Shown in pieces: positions 44,548 through 52,898 of a DNA stretch of 64,000 nt. Location of the stretch: positions 434,001-498,000 of the forward strand of contig NZ_BDMM01000002.1 in assembly GCF_002157625.1 (NCBI RefSeq). The letters run 5' to 3'. This DNA is from Brevundimonas sp. SH203. GTDB lineage: Bacteria; Pseudomonadota; Alphaproteobacteria; Caulobacterales; Caulobacteraceae. The translations under genes and the position numbers were made by a program. The number at the start of each line of letters is the position of its first letter. Position 1 is the stretch's first letter. The notes beneath the pieces were generated by a model. That model was not told where the DNA came from. It saw nothing but the letters and a program-made list of their open reading frames with translations, and searched no databases.

Positions 44548-45710
44548 TGACTGACAAGAAGAACAGCCAGGGTTTCTCGACCCGCGCCATCCATGCCGGC
44601 CAGCGTCCCGATCCGACGACGGGGGCGGTGATGACGCCGATCTACGCCACCTCGACCTACGCCCAGGAAAGCCCCGGCGTGAACAAGGGCTATGAGTATG
44701 CGCGGGGCAAGAACCCCACGCGCGAGGCGTTCGAGGCCTGTGTCGCCGATCTGGAGGGCGGGACGCACGGCTTCGGCTTCGGTTCGGGCATGGCGGCGAC
44801 CTCGACGGCGCTGGAACTGCTGGACGCGGGCGATCATGTCGTGACCGGCGACGACCTGTACGGCGGATCGTGGCGGCTGTTCGAACGGGTGCGTCGGCGC
44901 TCGATGGGGCTGGACTTCGCCTATGTAGACCTGAGCGACATTGCGGCGGTCGAGGCGGCGATCACGCCCAAGACCAAGATGCTGTGGGTCGAGACGCCGA
45001 CCAATCCGCTGATGAAGCTGGCCGACATCGCCGCCCTGTCCAAGGTGGCCAAGGCGCACGGCCTCTTGCTGATCGTGGACAACACCTTCGCCACCCCCTT
45101 CTGCCAGCAGCCGCTTAGCCTGGGGGCGGACGTTGTCATGCACTCGGCGACCAAATATCTGAACGGCCATTCCGACATCATCGGCGGGGTGCTGGTCACG
45201 GGCGACGCCGATCTGGCGACGCGCATCAAGTTCCTGCAGAACTCGGTCGGCGGGGTCATGGGGCCGTTCGACGCCTTCCTGGCCAACCGCGGCCTGAAGA
45301 CCCTGGCGCTGCGGATGAAGGCGCACTGCGAGAACGCCCTGACCATCGCCCGCTGGCTGGAGACGCGGGCGGGGATCGCCAGGGTGATCTATCCCGGCCT
45401 GATCGCCCATCCGCAGCACGAACTGGCCGCGCGCCAGATGCACGGCGGCTTCGGCGGCATGGTGACGGTGATCCTGGACGGCGACCTGGAACGCACCAAA
45501 CGGGTGCTGGAGCGGGTGCAGGTCTTCACCCTGGCGGAATCGCTGGGCGGGGTCGAAAGCCTGGTCAACCACCCGGCCATCATGACCCACGCCTCGGTGC
45601 CGAAAGAGGTCCGCGAGGCGGGCGGCGTGACCGACAATCTGATCCGGCTGTCGGTCGGCGTCGAGGACGTCGCGGACCTGATCGCCGACCTGGATCAGGC
45701 GCTGGGCTGA
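44547..45710 (+). CDS. Cystathionine gamma-lyase/synthase family PLP enzyme
   Basis: A 387-residue fold-type I PLP enzyme of Cys/Met metabolism. Key segments are YEYARGKNPTREAFEACVADLEGG, FGSGMAATSTAL, DDLYGGSWRLFERV, LWVETPTNPL, VDNTFATPF and VMHSATKYLNGHSD with the PLP lysine. With the upstream beta-synthase it makes a reverse transsulfuration route from homocysteine to cysteine; gamma-lyase is therefore the likely role, though gamma-synthases look alike. The ATG overlaps the DUF2442 stop. Confidence 0.92.
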   Translation: MTDKKNSQGFSTRAIHAGQRPDPTTGAVMTPIYATSTYAQESPGVNKGYEYARGKNPTREAFEACVADLEGGTHGFGFGSGMAATSTALELLDAGDHVVTGDDLYGGSWRLFERVRRRSMGLDFAYVDLSDIAAVEAAITPKTKMLWVETPTNPLMKLADIAALSKVAKAHGLLLIVDNTFATPFCQQPLSLGADVVMHSATKYLNGHSDIIGGVLVTGDADLATRIKFLQNSVGGVMGPFDAFLANRGLKTLALRMKAHCENALTIARWLETRAGIARVIYPGLIAHPQHELAARQMHGGFGGMVTVILDGDLERTKRVLERVQVFTLAESLGGVESLVNHPAIMTHASVPKEVREAGGVTDNLIRLSVGVEDVADLIADLDQALG

Positions 45711-45714
45711 CCCG

Positions 45715-46428
45715 TCAGAAGTCGTAGGCGACCTTGGCCACCAGCGCCTGCTTGTACTGCTCGCCATAGGTGTCGGCGTCGGTGTCGTGATAGCGGACGT
45801 CCAGCGACAGGGCGTCGGTCAGGTCATAGGTCACGCCCGCGTTCCAGCCGGTGTAGTCGGGGCCGCCGTCCTGCTCGCGCCGTCCCACCGCCGCCGTGCC
45901 GTTCAGCCGGGGGGTGAAGTCCCAGCCGAGCCGCGCCTCGACCCAGGTGAAGGCGCGCGTCGCGCCGGCGGCGTCGGGCGAATACTGGACCTGCAGCCGG
46001 GCGTCGGCCGGGCCGATGGCGCGGCTGACGTTGCCGGTCAGCTCCCACGTGTCCTGATCGTAGCCGGCGTCGGCCCCCAGCCGGTTCTTGTAGGCGAGGT
46101 TGAAGTCGAACCGATAGCCGAACGCCTCGGGCTGATAGCCGGCGACGAACTCGGCCTCGATCCTAGAGCCGCCCGACTGGATCGTGTCGAAGCCGGGGCC
46201 GGCGTAGAACAGGCCGTTCGCGCTCTGCCAGGTCGCCGAGCCGAAGGCGTAGCCGTCGTTGCCCGATTTGGAGGCGTTCTTGGAGCGGTTGTCCGTCCCG
46301 GCCCCCAGTTCGAACGACCAGGCGTCCCGCGCCGAGGGACCGGATGCCGCCTGGGCCGCGACGGGCGAGGCGGCCAGGGCGGCGAAAAGGCCCAGGGCGG
46401 CGAACGTGGGGACGGCGGTGCGGATCAT
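45715..46428 (-). CDS. TorF family putative porin
   Basis: A 237-residue outer membrane protein with signal peptide (MIRTAVPTFAALGLFAALAA, then SPVAAQA) and alternating beta strands: WSFELGAGTDNRSK, FYAGPGFDTI, IEAEFVAGYQ, YRFDFNLAYKN, TWELTGNVSRAI, TWVEARLGWDF, LSLDVRYHDTD, ending with the barrel signature VAKVAYDF. It fits the gcw_chp/TorF barrel group of unknown solute. It is convergent with the PLP enzyme gene, four bases apart. Confidence 0.82.
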   Translation of the reverse strand: MIRTAVPTFAALGLFAALAASPVAAQAASGPSARDAWSFELGAGTDNRSKNASKSGNDGYAFGSATWQSANGLFYAGPGFDTIQSGGSRIEAEFVAGYQPEAFGYRFDFNLAYKNRLGADAGYDQDTWELTGNVSRAIGPADARLQVQYSPDAAGATRAFTWVEARLGWDFTPRLNGTAAVGRREQDGGPDYTGWNAGVTYDLTDALSLDVRYHDTDADTYGEQYKQALVAKVAYDF

Positions 46429-46463
46429 GACGGCTCCAACGCGCGAAATGCGGTTCGGCGCCT

Positions 46464-47396
46464 TTAGCGCGCTCCGGTCTTGATGGCGAATTGATCCGTG
46501 GCCTGAGTGAACTCCTGTCGCAGGCGCGCGACCAGTTCGGCGGTCGGCAGGACGTCGTGGACGGCGCCCGCGCCTTGTCCGGCGGACCAGACGGTCTTCC
46601 AGGCCTTGGCCTCGTCGCCCATGTCCAGCTTGTGTTCGGGCAGGTGTTTGGGGTCGATGCCGTTCTCGATCAACGACTTGCTCATGAAGTTGGCCGGGAT
46701 GCCCGAGACGGCGGGGGTGTGGACGATGTCGGTCGAGCCGCTGTCGACGATCATCTGCTTGTAGGCGTCGGCCGCCATGGCCTCGGTCGTGTTGATGAAA
46801 CGGGTGCCCATATAGGCGAAGTCGGCGCCCAGCATCAGGGCGGCGGCCACGTCCTGACCCGTCGAGATCGCGCCCGACAGGATGATGGTCCCGTCGAAGA
46901 AGCTGCGCACCTCGTTGACCAGGGCGAAGGGGTTGATGATCCCCGCATGGCCGCCCGCGCCGTTGGCGACCAGGATCAGCCCGTCCACGCCCGCCTCGGC
47001 CGCCTTCCGCGCATGGCGGATGTTGGCGATGTCGTGGAAGACCTGACCGCCATAGCCATGCACCGCGTCCACCACGTCGCGCACCGCGCCCAGAGAGGTG
47101 ATGATCAGCGGCACCTTTTCCTCGACCGACACCATCATGTCGGCCATCAGCCGGGGATTGGTCGGATGGACGATGTGGTTGACGCCGAAGGCGGCGGCCT
47201 CGGGCTTCAGCCGGCCCTTGATCTCGTGAATCCAGTCGCGATAGCCCTCGGTCGTGCGCTGGTTCAGCGACGGAAAGGTGCCGATGACGCCCGCGTTGCA
47301 GGCCTCCACCACCAGATCCGGCCCCGACACCAGGAACATGGGCGCCGAAATCACCGGCAGGGTCAGGCCCTTTTGCAGCGAAGCGGGAATGGCCAC
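46464..47396 (-). CDS. Nitronate monooxygenase family FMN protein
   Basis: A 310-residue TIM-barrel flavoprotein of the NMO/2-nitropropane dioxygenase family. FMN-binding and active-site segments are LPVISAPMFLVSGPDLVVEA, VDGLILVANGAGGHAG (with the conserved His), IILSGAISTGQDVAAALMLGADFAYMGTRFI. Class II NMO members and related enoyl reductases share this layout, so nitronate as substrate is not certain. It lies divergent from queF with a 374-base spacer full of repeats between them. Confidence 0.9.
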   Translation of the reverse strand: MAIPASLQKGLTLPVISAPMFLVSGPDLVVEACNAGVIGTFPSLNQRTTEGYRDWIHEIKGRLKPEAAAFGVNHIVHPTNPRLMADMMVSVEEKVPLIITSLGAVRDVVDAVHGYGGQVFHDIANIRHARKAAEAGVDGLILVANGAGGHAGIINPFALVNEVRSFFDGTIILSGAISTGQDVAAALMLGADFAYMGTRFINTTEAMAADAYKQMIVDSGSTDIVHTPAVSGIPANFMSKSLIENGIDPKHLPEHKLDMGDEAKAWKTVWSAGQGAGAVHDVLPTAELVARLRQEFTQATDQFAIKTGAR

Positions 47397-47462
47397 GAGC
47401 GTCTCCTTGGTTTTCTTTCGCTACGCATAGCGGGCTGTCGTGGGGGAAGGCAATCGGGGCGT

Positions 47463-47603
47463 TTTCAGACGGTGGTCGGAAAAAACACCGTCTGAAACGT
47501 CTGAATCGTCTGAAATCGGGACGGGGCGAAATTGCACTGCACCGGCGAAAAAAGGTGCAAAGTGCAAGATGGTCCAATTCGCGGGGCTTCCAATCGTCTG
47601 AAA
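47463..47603. repeat. Cluster of five CGTCTGAAA 9-bp repeats upstream of queF
   Basis: Three head-to-tail copies, CGTCTGAAA (47489), CGTCTGAAT (47498) and CGTCTGAAA (47507), occupy 47489-47515. An inverted copy (TTTCAGACG) is at 47463-47471, making CAGACGGTG-N11-CACCGTCTG a 9-bp dyad, and a fifth direct copy is at 47595-47603. The repeats lie 260-310 bases before queF and within 210 bases of the nitronate monooxygenase start. The layout is like an array of operators or iterons. Most of the spacer 47397-47770 has no gene that I can support. Confidence 0.8.
47532..47567. promoter_or_regulatory. Second dyad upstream of queF
   Basis: TTGCACTGCACC and GGTGCAAAGTGCAA face each other around GGCGAAAAAA. 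The arms match with a two-base insertion in the right arm. Together they could form an RNA hairpin or bind a dimeric regulator. It sits between the fourth and fifth CGTCTGAA repeats. Confidence 0.5.
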
Positions 47604-47714
47604 CCGCCCATCGTACAGCCGTTTGCAGTCGTGGATGGTCGATTGACGCTGGCGCCGGGCAGGGCGTTGAAACGACGCGGGAAGTTCGCGACCGATAGGA
47701 TGGCTGGGAACCGC

Positions 47715-47739
47715 ATCCTTCCCGATGGGGAAGGATTTT
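47715..47739 (+). promoter_or_regulatory. Terminator-like hairpin in the queF leader
   Basis: A perfect 9-bp stem, ATCCTTCCC / GGGAAGGAT, with loop GATG, followed by TTTC, ends 32 bases before the queF ATG. It could be a terminator of an upstream transcript or an attenuator. queF genes are often controlled by preQ1 riboswitches, but I see no preQ1 consensus here. Confidence 0.45.
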
Positions 47740-47770
47740 CATGTGCGCCGCAAGCGCCTAAATCCCACCC

Positions 47771-48232
47771 ATGACCCATTACACCGACAACCTGAGCCAA
47801 CTGGGCGCTCAGACCGCCGCGCCGACCAGCCCGGAAACCGCCGTGCTGGAGCGGGTGCCGAACCCGCACGCGGACACCCTGTATCTGGCGCGGTTCACGG
47901 CGCCGGAGTTCACCAGCCTGTGCCCCGTAACGGGCCAGCCCGACTTCGCCCACATCGTCATCGACTATGCGCCCGGCGAGTGGTTGGTCGAATCCAAGAG
48001 CCTGAAACTGTACCTGACCAGTTTCCGCAACCACGGCGCCTTCCACGAGGACTGCACCGTCGCCATCGGCCGCAAGCTGGCCGACCTGCTTCAGCCGAAA
48101 TGGCTGCGCATCGGCGGCTACTGGTACCCGCGCGGCGGCATCCCCATCGACGTCTTCTGGCAGACCGGCGCCCCGCCCGAGGGACTGTGGCTGCCCGACC
48201 AGGGCGTGCCGACCTATCGCGGGCGGGGATAA
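47771..48232 (+). CDS. queF: preQ0 reductase QueF (type I)
   Basis: A 153-residue NADPH-dependent enzyme that reduces 7-cyano-7-deazaguanine to preQ1 in queuosine synthesis. The tunnel-fold catalytic residues are C51 and D58 in [10 protein letters not shown], and the QueF motif is [15 protein letters not shown], with GAFHEDC following. It is the short unimodular form. The other queuosine genes are not in this window. Confidence 0.96.
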   Translation: MTHYTDNLSQLGAQTAAPTSPETAVLERVPNPHADTLYLARFTAPEFTSLCPVTGQPDFAHIVIDYAPGEWLVESKSLKLYLTSFRNHGAFHEDCTVAIGRKLADLLQPKWLRIGGYWYPRGGIPIDVFWQTGAPPEGLWLPDQGVPTYRGRG

Positions 48233-48300
48233 CTCGACGCGCTGGCAACTTTAGTGAACACTGCGATGGGAGCTTATCCAAGCCAGTTCAGAGGGCCATC

Positions 48301-48996
48301 GTGATCGCAATCTTCTTGGCCACCGCAATCGCGATCTCGATCCCCGGCCAGGAGAGCAACGAACTCCGCGTGCCAGTAAGTTGGGCCGATACGCCCTTCG
48401 TTGAGCCGTCCCAAGCCTTTCTAAATCAGGGAGGGGAAGGCGTCGTGCACCTCGCATGCGACGTGACGACTGAGGGACAAGCAAGTTCCTGTGTCGTGAT
48501 TGATGAAAGCCCCTCTGGATTAGGCCTCGGAGACGCAGCGCTTGCGGCTCGGCCCAACTTTAAGTTCAATCCAGCCACGATAGGCGGCGTTCCAGTGGCG
48601 GACAGGATCACCTTCGCCGTAGCTTTCAGAGCGTCCGTGCCCGAGCCGCGCCGTGAGGGCGCACGTAGGGCGACACCCGAGATGGAGCGGGCTTTCGCTC
48701 CAACTGATTTTTACGGTTTTACAGCCGGTTCTTGCGCCGCGTATCTGACTCAGGACGAGCGCGATCGTCTCCAAGCGGGCTTGGTGCAGTTCAACGAAAA
48801 CCAGAAGGCGTTGCCCGTATTCGATCAGGTCTTATTCGGAGCCTATGGTCGCGGACTTAAGGACAGCCATTTGTCGAACCGGACCGAGGATTACTGCGTC
48901 GCCGCACTTTCGTCGGCAAAGGCAAGACTCGAAAACGCCGCCGATGTGATTGCGTCTGTGGAGGCTTCGTTTCCGCCAGCTGGGCGTCGCCAGTAA
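48301..48996 (+). CDS. TonB C-terminal-like domain protein of unusual composition
   Basis: A 231-residue protein with one N-terminal membrane segment (VIAIFLATAIAISI). Residues about 35-110 resemble a TonB C-terminal domain (EGVVHLACDVTTEGQASSCVVIDESPSGLGLGDAALAARPNFKFNPATIGGVPVADRITFAVAF). The rest has no recognised family and holds several Cys residues. The GC content is visibly lower than the neighbours and at least two rare TTA leucine codons occur, which suggests acquisition. GTG 48301 is chosen because GAGGG lies six bases before it. Confidence 0.72.
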   Translation: MIAIFLATAIAISIPGQESNELRVPVSWADTPFVEPSQAFLNQGGEGVVHLACDVTTEGQASSCVVIDESPSGLGLGDAALAARPNFKFNPATIGGVPVADRITFAVAFRASVPEPRREGARRATPEMERAFAPTDFYGFTAGSCAAYLTQDERDRLQAGLVQFNENQKALPVFDQVLFGAYGRGLKDSHLSNRTEDYCVAALSSAKARLENAADVIASVEASFPPAGRRQ

Positions 48997-49049
48997 TGGC
49001 GTATGCTTTCAGCGGCCATGAAGCGGCGCAATAATCTCGTCTGTTTGAA

Positions 49050-49931
49050 ATGACGCATCGTTCGCAATCCCTGCCGCTCGAAACCTGGGGCCGCCGTCTG
49101 ATGATGCGGGCGGAAACGTGGGCCGACCAATCCCGCGCTCGTCGCCATGCCTACGAGTTTCTGTGGTTCGGGCTGAAGCAGGGGTGGGCGTGTCTGTTCG
49201 GGGGGCTGATGCTGGCCCTGATCCTGGGGACGTTTCTGCTTTGGCCGGAGGGGGCGCCGGTGTCGCGTTACGATTTCCTGGCGGTCGGGGCGGTGGTGAT
49301 CCAGGCGGCGATGCTGGCGTTCCGGCTGGAGAGCTGGGAGGAGGCGCGGGTCATCTTCCTGTTCCATGTCGCGGGGACGATCATGGAGCTGTTCAAGACC
49401 GCGCACGGGTCGTGGGTCTATCCCGAGGACAGTCTGCTGCGGATCGGCGCGGTGCCGCTGTTCTTGGGCTTCATGTATGCGGCGGTGGGCAGCTATATCG
49501 CGCGGGTGCAGCGTATCTTCCATATCCGGGTGCGCGGCTATCCGCCGATGTGGACGACCTGGGTGCTGGCGGCGGCCATCTACGTCAACTTCTTCGCCCA
49601 TCACTGGCTGCCGGACGTGCGGATCGCGCTGTTCGTGGCGACCGCGCTGTTGTTCGGGCGAGGGTGGTTCTATTTCACGGCGGACCGCAGGCGCAGGTCG
49701 ATGCCGCTGCTGCTGGGTTATGGGCTGGTGGCCCTGTTCATCTGGTTCGCCGAGAACCTGGGCACGCTGGGGCGGGCCTGGGTCTATCCGGGGCAGGCGG
49801 ACGGATGGGAGATGGTGTCCCTGGCCAAGCTGGGCAGCTGGTTCCTGCTGATGATCATCTCGGTCGTGCTGGTGTCCATCGTACACAAGCCGGAGGACGA
49901 GATCAGCGGCTCTCCAGCGCCCCGCGCATGA
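49050..49931 (+). CDS. DUF817 family integral membrane protein
   Basis: A 293-residue protein with about eight transmembrane helices. The DUF817 pattern is clear: RRHAYEFLWFGLKQGWACLFGGLMLAL, FLFHVAGTIMELFKTAHGSWVYPEDSLLRIG, VPLFLGFMYAAVGSYIARVQRIF and FAENLGTLGRAWVYPGQADGWEMVSLAKLGSWFLLMIISVVLVSIVHKP. Function is unknown. Its last 29 bases overlap the convergent DedA gene. Confidence 0.92.
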   Translation: MTHRSQSLPLETWGRRLMMRAETWADQSRARRHAYEFLWFGLKQGWACLFGGLMLALILGTFLLWPEGAPVSRYDFLAVGAVVIQAAMLAFRLESWEEARVIFLFHVAGTIMELFKTAHGSWVYPEDSLLRIGAVPLFLGFMYAAVGSYIARVQRIFHIRVRGYPPMWTTWVLAAAIYVNFFAHHWLPDVRIALFVATALLFGRGWFYFTADRRRRSMPLLLGYGLVALFIWFAENLGTLGRAWVYPGQADGWEMVSLAKLGSWFLLMIISVVLVSIVHKPEDEISGSPAPRA

Positions 49932-50565
49932 CGGCGGACTTGCGGCTCATGCGGGTCTTGAGCAGGCGGTAGGCGACGGCGACGATCAGGATGGCCAAGG
50001 CGATGGCGCCGATCAGCAGGGTGGGGCCGTGGGCCTCGCTGAGCAGCTCCATCCGGGCCAGGCCCTTGGCCGCCAGATAGCCGGGCGCCAGCATGGCCAC
50101 GACCCAGACGATCCCGGACGTGACATTGCCGAACTGGAAGGCGCGCTGGCGCATCCTGAGCATACCCAGCGTCAGGGGCACGAAGGCCCGCAGGGGGCCG
50201 AAGAAGCGGCCGACGAAGATCGACATGACGCCGTAGCGGCGGCAGTACAGGCGCGTCCAGGCGATGCGGCGACGATGCGGCTTGAACATCGGGCGCTGCA
50301 GGAACCGCACGCCCAGGCGCCGCCCGGCCCAGTAGGACACGGCGTCGCCGATCACCGCGCCCACGACGCAGCCGACGATGACGTTGACCGGGTCCAGCAC
50401 CCCGGCCGCGATCAGGCCGCCCGCCGCGACCAGCAGGCCGGTGGCGGGCACGAAGGCCCCCACGACCGCCAGCGATTCGAAGAAGGTGATCAGGCCCAGC
50501 AGGACGCCGGCCCACATATGGTTGCGGGCGATGAAGTCGCCCACGGCTTGCAACAGGGAATCCAT
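49903..50565 (-). CDS. DedA family (VTT domain) inner membrane protein
   Basis: A 220-residue membrane protein of the DedA/SNARE-associated family, members of which move undecaprenyl phosphate or other lipids across the inner membrane. Conserved segments are LITFFESLAVVGAFVPATGLLVAAGGLIA (re-entrant helix with the family Glu), GAVIGDAVSYWAGRRLG and FVGRFFGPLRAFVPLTLGMLRM with the essential Arg and the FxGRFxxPxR motif. The ends of this gene and the DUF817 gene overlap by 29 bases. Confidence 0.92.
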   Translation of the reverse strand: MDSLLQAVGDFIARNHMWAGVLLGLITFFESLAVVGAFVPATGLLVAAGGLIAAGVLDPVNVIVGCVVGAVIGDAVSYWAGRRLGVRFLQRPMFKPHRRRIAWTRLYCRRYGVMSIFVGRFFGPLRAFVPLTLGMLRMRQRAFQFGNVTSGIVWVVAMLAPGYLAAKGLARMELLSEAHGPTLLIGAIALAILIVAVAYRLLKTRMSRKSAVMRGALESR

Positions 50566-50637
50566 ACGAAGGCCTTGGGGGAGAAAGGCGGGGTCGGTCG
50601 AGGTCGAACCGACGCAGGGCGACCTTATGTCACCGGC

Positions 50638-51231
50638 TTACGGCAGGCGTGTGACCTTGGCGGACATCTCCGGGCGGGGACGCTCCAGGGCCGGTTCGTT
50701 CAGCGTGCCGATGTGGATGAAGCCCGCGACGCTCTCGCCCTCGCCCACGCCGAACAGGGGCAGGGCCTGCGGATCGTAGCTGTACCAGTCGGTGATCCAG
50801 CTGGCGGAATAGCCGAAGCCGCCGGCGGCGTGTTCCAGGTTCATGCAGACCGCGCCGGCCGAAAGCTGCTGCTCCCAGATCGGCTTGGCGCCGGGGACGG
50901 GGCTGGACACGACCAGGATGGTGACGGGCGCGGCCGTCAGCTTGGCCAGCACCGCCTGATCCTTGGCCGGGCCGTTCCTGAGTTCGACCAAGCTCGCCAG
51001 ACGGGACGCGATCTCGGCGCGCGACTGCGGCCCCAGGACCACGAACCGCCAGGGAAACAGCTTGCCGTGATCCGGCGTGCGGGCGCCCAGGGCCAGGATG
51101 TGGTCCAACTCGGCCTGCGACGGGCCGGGCGTGGTCAGGGCCTGGGCCGGGGCCGAACGGCGCAGGGCCAGCCGGTCCAGAAAAGCCTTGGACGGAACGG
51201 GCGGAGGGAGGGGCTCGTTAAGCGCGGTCAT
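50638..51231 (-). CDS. Nitroreductase family protein
   Basis: A 197-residue FMN-dependent oxidoreductase. The family blocks are LALRRSAPAQALTTPGPSQAELDHILALGARTPDHGKLFPWRFVVL (the FMN-binding RRS and the PDHG...PWRF active region), GAVCMNLEHAAGGFGYSASWITDWYSY and VAGFIHIGT. It is close to the YdjA-like small nitroreductases. Substrate not determined. Divergent from a NUDIX gene. Confidence 0.9.
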   Translation of the reverse strand: MTALNEPLPPPVPSKAFLDRLALRRSAPAQALTTPGPSQAELDHILALGARTPDHGKLFPWRFVVLGPQSRAEIASRLASLVELRNGPAKDQAVLAKLTAAPVTILVVSSPVPGAKPIWEQQLSAGAVCMNLEHAAGGFGYSASWITDWYSYDPQALPLFGVGEGESVAGFIHIGTLNEPALERPRPEMSAKVTRLP

Positions 51232-51276
51232 GCCGTCTAGCTAGGCTTTCAACCCCCCATCCGCCATAGGTGGCCC

Positions 51277-51906
51277 ATGCGCAAAAGCGACGAACCGAAA
51301 TGGGCCGAAGGGCGGACCAGGCCGCCGGCCTGGCGCAGCGACGGAACCGAGACGCTGTTCGACAGCCCTTGGATGGCCCTGACGCGGCATCCGGCGACGG
51401 CGCCCACGGGGATGAAGGCCGACTACGCCGTGGTGCGGTTCAAGAATGTGGGCACCGGCGTCCTGCCCGTCCACGACGACGGGACCGTGACCCTGGTGGG
51501 CCAGCAGCGGTTCGCCCTGGCCAACTATAGCTGGGAAATGCCCGAGGGCGGGGCGCCGCTGGACGAAGACCCGTTCGACGGGGTGCGGCGCGAACTGGCG
51601 GAAGAGGCGGGGCTGCACGCCGAACACTGGGCGCCGGCGCTGACGATCGAGATGTCCAACTCCATCACCGACGAGATCGGCCGGACCTGGATCGCCTGGG
51701 GCCTGTCGCTTGTTCCGACCGCGCCCGATCCGACCGAGATCATCGCCGTCGCGCGCGTGCCGTTCCTGGATCTGCTGGACGAGATCGGGCGCGGGACGGT
51801 GCGCGACGGACTGACGGTGGCGACGGCCTACAAGGCCTACCATATGGCGCAGAACGGCGACCTGCCCGAGACGCTGGCGCAGGCGATGCTGAGGCGGGTA
51901 GGATGA
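51277..51906 (+). CDS. NUDIX hydrolase, ADP-ribose pyrophosphatase-like
   Basis: A 209-residue protein with a complete NUDIX box: GGAPLDEDPFDGVRRELAEEAGL matches Gx5Ex7REUxEExGU in full. The preceding domain (LFDSPWMALTRHPATAPTG, YAVVRF) is as in ADP-sugar pyrophosphatases (NUDT5/YffH type). It probably hydrolyses ADP-ribose or a similar nucleotide sugar. The cysE gene follows 17 bases later. Confidence 0.92.
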   Translation: MRKSDEPKWAEGRTRPPAWRSDGTETLFDSPWMALTRHPATAPTGMKADYAVVRFKNVGTGVLPVHDDGTVTLVGQQRFALANYSWEMPEGGAPLDEDPFDGVRRELAEEAGLHAEHWAPALTIEMSNSITDEIGRTWIAWGLSLVPTAPDPTEIIAVARVPFLDLLDEIGRGTVRDGLTVATAYKAYHMAQNGDLPETLAQAMLRRVG

Positions 51907-51923
51907 GGGGGAAGGAGCCGATC

Positions 51924-52751
51924 ATGGCCAAACTGGAAGTCGTCGCGGAAACCCAGGTCGACAGCGTGTGGCGACAGCTGCGCGCCTCGGCCGAGGCCGC
52001 CTCGCGCGAGGAGCCGCAGCTGGGCTCGCAGATGAATGCGGTGATCCTGTCGCATGACGATCTGGCGGGCGCGCTCAGCTTCCAGATCGCGCGCAAACTG
52101 GCCGATGGCGAAATGAGCGCCATGTCGGTGCGCGAGGTCTGCCTGTCGGCGTTCAAGGCCGACGCCGCGATGGTCGAGGCGGCGGAAGCCGACCTTCAGG
52201 CCGTCGCCGAGCGCGATCCGGCCATCCGCAACCTGTTGCAGCCCTTCCTCTATTTCAAAGGCTTCCAGGCGCTGCAGGCCTGGCGCGTGGCCCATTGGCT
52301 GTGGGGGCAGGGGCGCGAGACCCTGGCCTTCCATTTCCAGAGCCGGATTTCGGAACTGTTCCAGCTGGACATCCACCCGGCGGCGCGGCTGGGCAAGGGG
52401 CTGTTTCTGGACCACGGCACGGGCATCGTGATCGGTGAGACGGCGGTGGTCGCCGACGACGTCTCCATGCTGCACAACGTCACACTGGGCGGCACGGGCG
52501 CCGAGCGGGGCGATCGTCACCCCAAGATCGGCAAAGGCGTCCTGCTGGGCGCGGGGGCCAAGGTGCTGGGCAATATCCACGTCGGCGACTACGCCAAGGT
52601 GGCCTCGGGCTCGGTGGTGCTGAAGGCCGTGCCGTCCGGTTGCACCGTGGCGGGCGTGCCCGCGCGCCTGGTCAACTGCCCGACCGGCGCCGAACCGGCG
52701 CGGACGATGGACCACACCCTGGCCGACGTGGTCTATGATTTCGTGATCTGA
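51924..52751 (+). CDS. cysE: Serine O-acetyltransferase
   Basis: A 275-residue enzyme that makes O-acetylserine from serine and acetyl-CoA, the first step of cysteine synthesis. It has the long N-terminal helical domain and a C-terminal left-handed beta-helix: LFQLDIHPAARLGKGLFLDHGTGIVIGETAVVADDVSMLHNVTLGGTGAERGDRHPKIGKGVLLGAGAKVLGNI. Catalytic His and Asp are in LDHGTG and MLHNVTLGG. Start at 51924, with GAAGGAG seven bases upstream. Cysteine feedback through the tail is typical. Confidence 0.96.
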   Translation: MAKLEVVAETQVDSVWRQLRASAEAASREEPQLGSQMNAVILSHDDLAGALSFQIARKLADGEMSAMSVREVCLSAFKADAAMVEAAEADLQAVAERDPAIRNLLQPFLYFKGFQALQAWRVAHWLWGQGRETLAFHFQSRISELFQLDIHPAARLGKGLFLDHGTGIVIGETAVVADDVSMLHNVTLGGTGAERGDRHPKIGKGVLLGAGAKVLGNIHVGDYAKVASGSVVLKAVPSGCTVAGVPARLVNCPTGAEPARTMDHTLADVVYDFVI

Positions 52752-52757
52752 ACGGGA

Positions 52758-52898
52758 TCAGCCGTTCGAGATCGGCCCGTGATGGAACAGGGCCAGGGCC
52801 GTGACCGCACAGGCCAGGATGACCGGCGAGGCCAGAAGCGCCCGCCGACAGCGGTGAGCGATATAGAGCGCTTCGCCGACCATGATCGACAACAGCAT
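52758..52898 (-). CDS. Possible small membrane protein, 46 residues
   Basis: A 46-residue reading frame, MLLSIMVGEALYIAHRCRRALL followed by ASPVILACAVTALALFHHGPISNG. It has a single strong hydrophobic helix near its C-terminus and a basic centre, which suits a small inner membrane protein. GGGGGA lies 8-13 bases upstream of the ATG. The 324-base gap between cysE and the DUF3126 gene otherwise holds no gene. Codon usage is ordinary; expression is not certain. Confidence 0.4.
   Translation of the reverse strand: MLLSIMVGEALYIAHRCRRALLASPVILACAVTALALFHHGPISNG

Noticed and set aside
47740-47770. preQ1 riboswitch in front of queF
   Set aside because: I looked for the pseudoknot pattern of the known preQ1 classes and did not find it; only a simple hairpin is present.
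47725-48996. A 423-codon frame joining the queF region to the TonB-C gene
   Set aside because: The first 190 codons are a shadow of queF in another frame; the real gene starts at the GTG 48301 with a ribosome binding site.
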